Of a stretch of 17,428 nt of DNA, positions 15,097 through 17,428 are shown in pieces. Position numbers and translations under genes: made by a program. The DNA is from CAZKNF01 sp964554105. Lineage in GTDB: Bacteria > Bacteroidota > Rhodothermia > Rhodothermales > VXPQ01. The stretch lies in assembly GCA_964554105.1 (NCBI GenBank), contig CAZKNF010000074.1, forward strand, positions 1-17,428, in the 5' to 3' direction. The notes under the pieces were generated by a model. It searched no databases. It had not been told where the DNA came from and saw nothing but the letters and a program-made list of their open reading frames with translations. The stretch's first letter is position 1. Each line of letters begins with the position of its first letter.

Positions 15097-16440
15097 ATGA
15101 GCGATCTCAGCAGACGACAATTCTTGAAATCTGCCGGCGCTGCCGCGGGGGCGATGACCGTGATACCGGTATCGGCCCTCGGACGTGCGGGCCGTCCCGC
15201 ACCATCCGATCGCGTCACGCTCGGATTCATCGGTACGGGCAACATGGCCATGAACCATCTACTCGGATTTCTGGATGACGACCGCGTGCAGATCGTGGCT
15301 GTATGCGATCTTAATCGGGGGAGCGGCGGCTACTGGAACGGAGGCTATGCCGGACGTGAACCGGCGCAGCGGCTCGTCAATTTTCATTATGGCCGTGAGA
15401 TACGGTCCGGGAATTTCGAAGCATGCGCCGCCTACGAGGATTTTCGTGACGTGATCGGACGCGACGATATCGACGCGGTCATTATCACCACGCCGGATCA
15501 CTGGCATGCTATCCCCGCCGTCCAGGCTGCCAACGCTGGGAAGGATATTTATTGCGAGAAGCCGCTATCGCTGACGGTCGCCGAGGGGCGGGCGATGAGC
15601 GATGCCGCGAGCGCCAACAACGTCATCTTTCAGACCGGAAGCCAGCAGCGATCAGACGAGCGGTTTCGCCATGCGTGCGAGCTCGTTCGCAACGGCCGAA
15701 TTGGCCGTGTTCATACGGTGCGGGTTGGACTCCCTGGCGGCCGACCGGATTTGGGAATGACAGGCGACCGGAAGGAGGTCGAACCGGTGCCGGACGGATT
15801 CAACTACGACATGTGGCTCGGTCCGGCGCCTGAAGCACCCTACGCACCCGCGCGCTGTCACGTCAATTTCCGCTGGATCTACGACTATTCGGGAGGGATG
15901 GTCACGGATTGGGGCGGCCATCATCCCGATATTGCGCAGTGGGGGCTCGGGACCGTGGAGACAGGTCCCGTCGCTATTCGAAATCCGAAGGGCGTTTTTC
16001 CCGAAGATGAGCTCTGGAACACGGCGACGGAGTTCTATTTTGAGGCCGTCTACGATGACGACACCACGATGATTATCTCGAACGAGGAGCGGATGGGCGT
16101 GACCTTCGAAGGCGACGATGGATGGATCTGGGTCACGCGCGGCGATCACGAAGTGTCCGATCAGGAGATCTGGGAATCGCAGATCGGCGAAAACGAGATC
16201 CGGCTGCATCGCAGCGACAATCATTACAACGACTTCATCCAGTCGATCCTGGACCGGACCGAGACCGTCGCGCCGGCGGAGCACGGACACCGCTCGATCA
16301 CCATCAGTCACCTCGGCAATATCGCCATGCGTCTGGGCCGCGAGCTGGAGTGGGATCCGGCTGCGGAACGCATCATCGGCGATGAATCCGCCAATGAAAT
16401 GCTCTCACGACCGATGCGCAAGCCGTGGAGCCTACAATGA
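15097..16440 (+). CDS. Tat-exported Gfo/Idh/MocA family oxidoreductase
   Basis: This 447-residue NAD(P)-dependent sugar oxidoreductase begins SRRQFLKSAGAAAGAM, a clear Tat signal, so it is exported folded with its cofactor. The Rossmann motif GFIGTG lies at 43-48, followed by AVCDLN (68-73), TTPDHWH (131-137) and the family signature EKPLS (154-158). The C-terminal domain has FNYDMWLGPAP (235-245) and GGMVTDWGGHHPDIAQWG (266-283), typical of the exported clade with His275/His276 in the active-site region. Relatives oxidise or redox-rearrange sugar rings, often giving 3-keto sugars; the exact substrate is unknown. The DUF1080 lipoprotein gene follows, separated only by a tandem repeat, so the two likely work in one periplasmic pathway. 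The first ATG is used because it starts the Tat motif. Confidence 0.92.
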   Translation: MSDLSRRQFLKSAGAAAGAMTVIPVSALGRAGRPAPSDRVTLGFIGTGNMAMNHLLGFLDDDRVQIVAVCDLNRGSGGYWNGGYAGREPAQRLVNFHYGREIRSGNFEACAAYEDFRDVIGRDDIDAVIITTPDHWHAIPAVQAANAGKDIYCEKPLSLTVAEGRAMSDAASANNVIFQTGSQQRSDERFRHACELVRNGRIGRVHTVRVGLPGGRPDLGMTGDRKEVEPVPDGFNYDMWLGPAPEAPYAPARCHVNFRWIYDYSGGMVTDWGGHHPDIAQWGLGTVETGPVAIRNPKGVFPEDELWNTATEFYFEAVYDDDTTMIISNEERMGVTFEGDDGWIWVTRGDHEVSDQEIWESQIGENEIRLHRSDNHYNDFIQSILDRTETVAPAEHGHRSITISHLGNIAMRLGRELEWDPAAERIIGDESANEMLSRPMRKPWSLQ

Positions 16441-16502
16441 AGTGGTGCCTGACATAAAGCGGAGCCTGATAGAGCCTGAAATGAAGCGGAGCCTGCAATG
16501 AA
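16425..16502 (+). repeat. Degenerate 17-bp tandem repeat carrying RBS and start codon
   Basis: Units: GTGGAGCCTACAATGAA (16425-16441), GTGGTGCCTGACATAAA (16442-16458), truncated GCGGAGCCTGAT (16459-16470), AGAGCCTGAAATGAA (16471-16485), GCGGAGCCTGCAATGAA (16486-16502). Unit 1 overlaps the end of the Gfo/Idh gene and the last unit contains the DUF1080 start. Intact units hold GGAG six bases before ATG. The ATGs at 16437 and 16481 open six-codon frames (MKWCLT and MKRSLQ, then stop); the second ends in an ATGA overlap with the DUF1080 start. Confidence 0.8.
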
Positions 16503-17391
16503 AATGCCCGCCGGGTTCGGGATCGTCCTCGCTACGCTCGCCCTCATCTCATGTACGGGGGCGCCGCCGGGGTCCGTAGCCGAGTCGGATGATCCGGATG
16601 CGGAAGAGTGGATTCAGCTCTTCAACGGCCGCGATCTCGAGGGGTGGGCCGTCAAGATCCGGGGTTTCCCCGTCGACGAGAACTTCGGCAATACTTTTCG
16701 GGTCGAGAACGGGATGCTGAAAGTGGCGCACGACGAGTACGACGACTTCGACGAGCAGTTCGGCCATATTTTTACTCGAGAAAAGTACGGATACTACATC
16801 GTCGCGGTGGAATATCGATTCGTCGGCGAGCAGGCGCCAGGTGGACCCGATTGGGCGATCAGAAACAGCGGGGTGATGGTGCACTCCCAGTCAGCCGAGA
16901 GCATGGGGATTGACCAGGATTTCCCCATCTCCATCGAAGTGCAGCTCCTCGGAGGAAGCGGTTCGGGTGAACGCACGACGGCTAATCTGTGCACGCCGGG
17001 CACGCATGTGGAGATGAATGGGCAGCTCGTCACGGACCACTGCGTCAATTCCGAATCGGAGACATATCACGGTGACCAGTGGGTCCGCGTCGAAACGACG
17101 GTTCTGGGCGACTCCCTTATCCAGCACAGGGTGAATGGTGATCCCGTTCTTGAGTACGGCGGCCCGCAGATCGGTGGCGGCGTAGTCGACGGCTTCGACC
17201 CCGCGCAGAAGCAGGACGGTAAACGTCTCACCGAGGGATTCATCGCCCTGCAGAGTGAGAGCCATCCGATAGAATTCCGAAAGGTGGAGCTCCTCAACCT
17301 CGTCGGTTGCATGGATCCGGACGCATCAAACTACAAGTCCTACTACGTTCGATCCGATGCCGATGCGTGCCGGTTCGACTCGGATCGCTGA
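16498..17391 (+). CDS. DUF1080 (3-keto-disaccharide hydrolase-like) lipoprotein
   Basis: This 297-residue protein starts with a lipoprotein signal (lipobox L-I-S-C, Cys19), so it is anchored in the envelope. The DUF1080 / 3-keto-disaccharide hydrolase domain spans about 37-268: it opens with WIQLFNGRDLEGWAV (38-52), contains FRVENGMLKV, IRNSGVMVH and ISIEVQLLGG, and ends with GFIALQSESHPIEFRKVELLNL. Such concanavalin-like folds bind or cleave sugars and often accompany exported Gfo/Idh enzymes. Cys165/Cys182 and Cys271/Cys291 could form disulfides. The last 28 residues form a separate Cys-bounded module (GCMDPDASNYKSYY to C291). The ATG at 16498 is preceded by GGAG at six bases and is part of the tandem repeat. 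Pairing with the upstream oxidoreductase supports a 3-keto-sugar role by inference. Confidence 0.88.
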   Translation: MKMPAGFGIVLATLALISCTGAPPGSVAESDDPDAEEWIQLFNGRDLEGWAVKIRGFPVDENFGNTFRVENGMLKVAHDEYDDFDEQFGHIFTREKYGYYIVAVEYRFVGEQAPGGPDWAIRNSGVMVHSQSAESMGIDQDFPISIEVQLLGGSGSGERTTANLCTPGTHVEMNGQLVTDHCVNSESETYHGDQWVRVETTVLGDSLIQHRVNGDPVLEYGGPQIGGGVVDGFDPAQKQDGKRLTEGFIALQSESHPIEFRKVELLNLVGCMDPDASNYKSYYVRSDADACRFDSDR

Positions 17392-17428
17392 ACGTCGCTG
17401 CGCCTCCCCGTTCTCATCGACAAGCTTC

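Noticed and set aside
16425..16502. CRISPR-like array
   Set aside because: Units are 17 bases, abut without spacers, are degenerate and lie across a gene junction; no cas genes are present.

Overview
The window looks like the chromosome of a GC-rich member of the Bacteroidota/Rhodothermota group. Support for this comes from protein style: Tat-exported Gfo/Idh and amidohydrolase enzymes, a DUF1080 lipoprotein ending in a 'GCMDPDASNY' Cys module, and a surface protein with a CarboxypepD_reg-like domain. Most start codons also lack a clear Shine-Dalgarno (SD) sequence. This assignment is inference from protein families, not from a marker tree. I see no transposase, integrase, phage gene or CRISPR array.

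Layout. Positions 1-73 hold a CAU-anticodon tRNA, best read as tRNA-Ile2. A secreted GH5 glycosidase (minus strand, 108-1181) is divergent from a plus-strand run of prfC (release factor 3), a YghZ/Gpr-type aldo/keto reductase and an exported N-acylglucosamine/cellobiose 2-epimerase-family protein (1310-5306). A two-domain universal stress protein (5546-6427) and a TauE/SafE permease (6561-7328) follow. Next comes the most unusual locus: a glycyl radical enzyme of unrecognised substrate (7630-9864) and its radical-SAM activase (9866-10774), one base apart. A Tat-exported D-aminoacylase-like amidohydrolase (10881-12560, minus) converges on the activase. A CarboxypepD_reg-like surface protein (13041-14162) converges on a two-CBS-domain protein (14305-14751, minus). 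The window ends with a Tat-exported Gfo/Idh/MocA oxidoreductase (15097-16440) and a DUF1080 lipoprotein (16498-17391).

How the genes may work together. Several products are exported carbohydrate enzymes: GH5, the 2-epimerase, Gfo/Idh and DUF1080. The last two form a tight pair that fits periplasmic oxidation of a sugar to a 3-keto form followed by cleavage. The glycyl radical enzyme and activase require anoxic conditions, so the organism is probably a facultative or strict anaerobe. The stress protein and the CBS protein fit a low-energy or low-oxygen response. A GGGATT(T)CCCC palindrome is found upstream of both the stress protein and the glycyl radical enzyme, suggesting a shared regulator.

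Main leads: (1) the glycyl radical enzyme, with an active-site loop Y-G-C-G-E-Y in place of the usual G-C-V-E and an activase that lacks the ferredoxin-like insert; (2) the shared palindromes and the clustered CCCTACG sites before it; (3) a degenerate 17-bp tandem repeat between Gfo/Idh and DUF1080 that repeats a whole ribosome-binding-site plus start-codon module.
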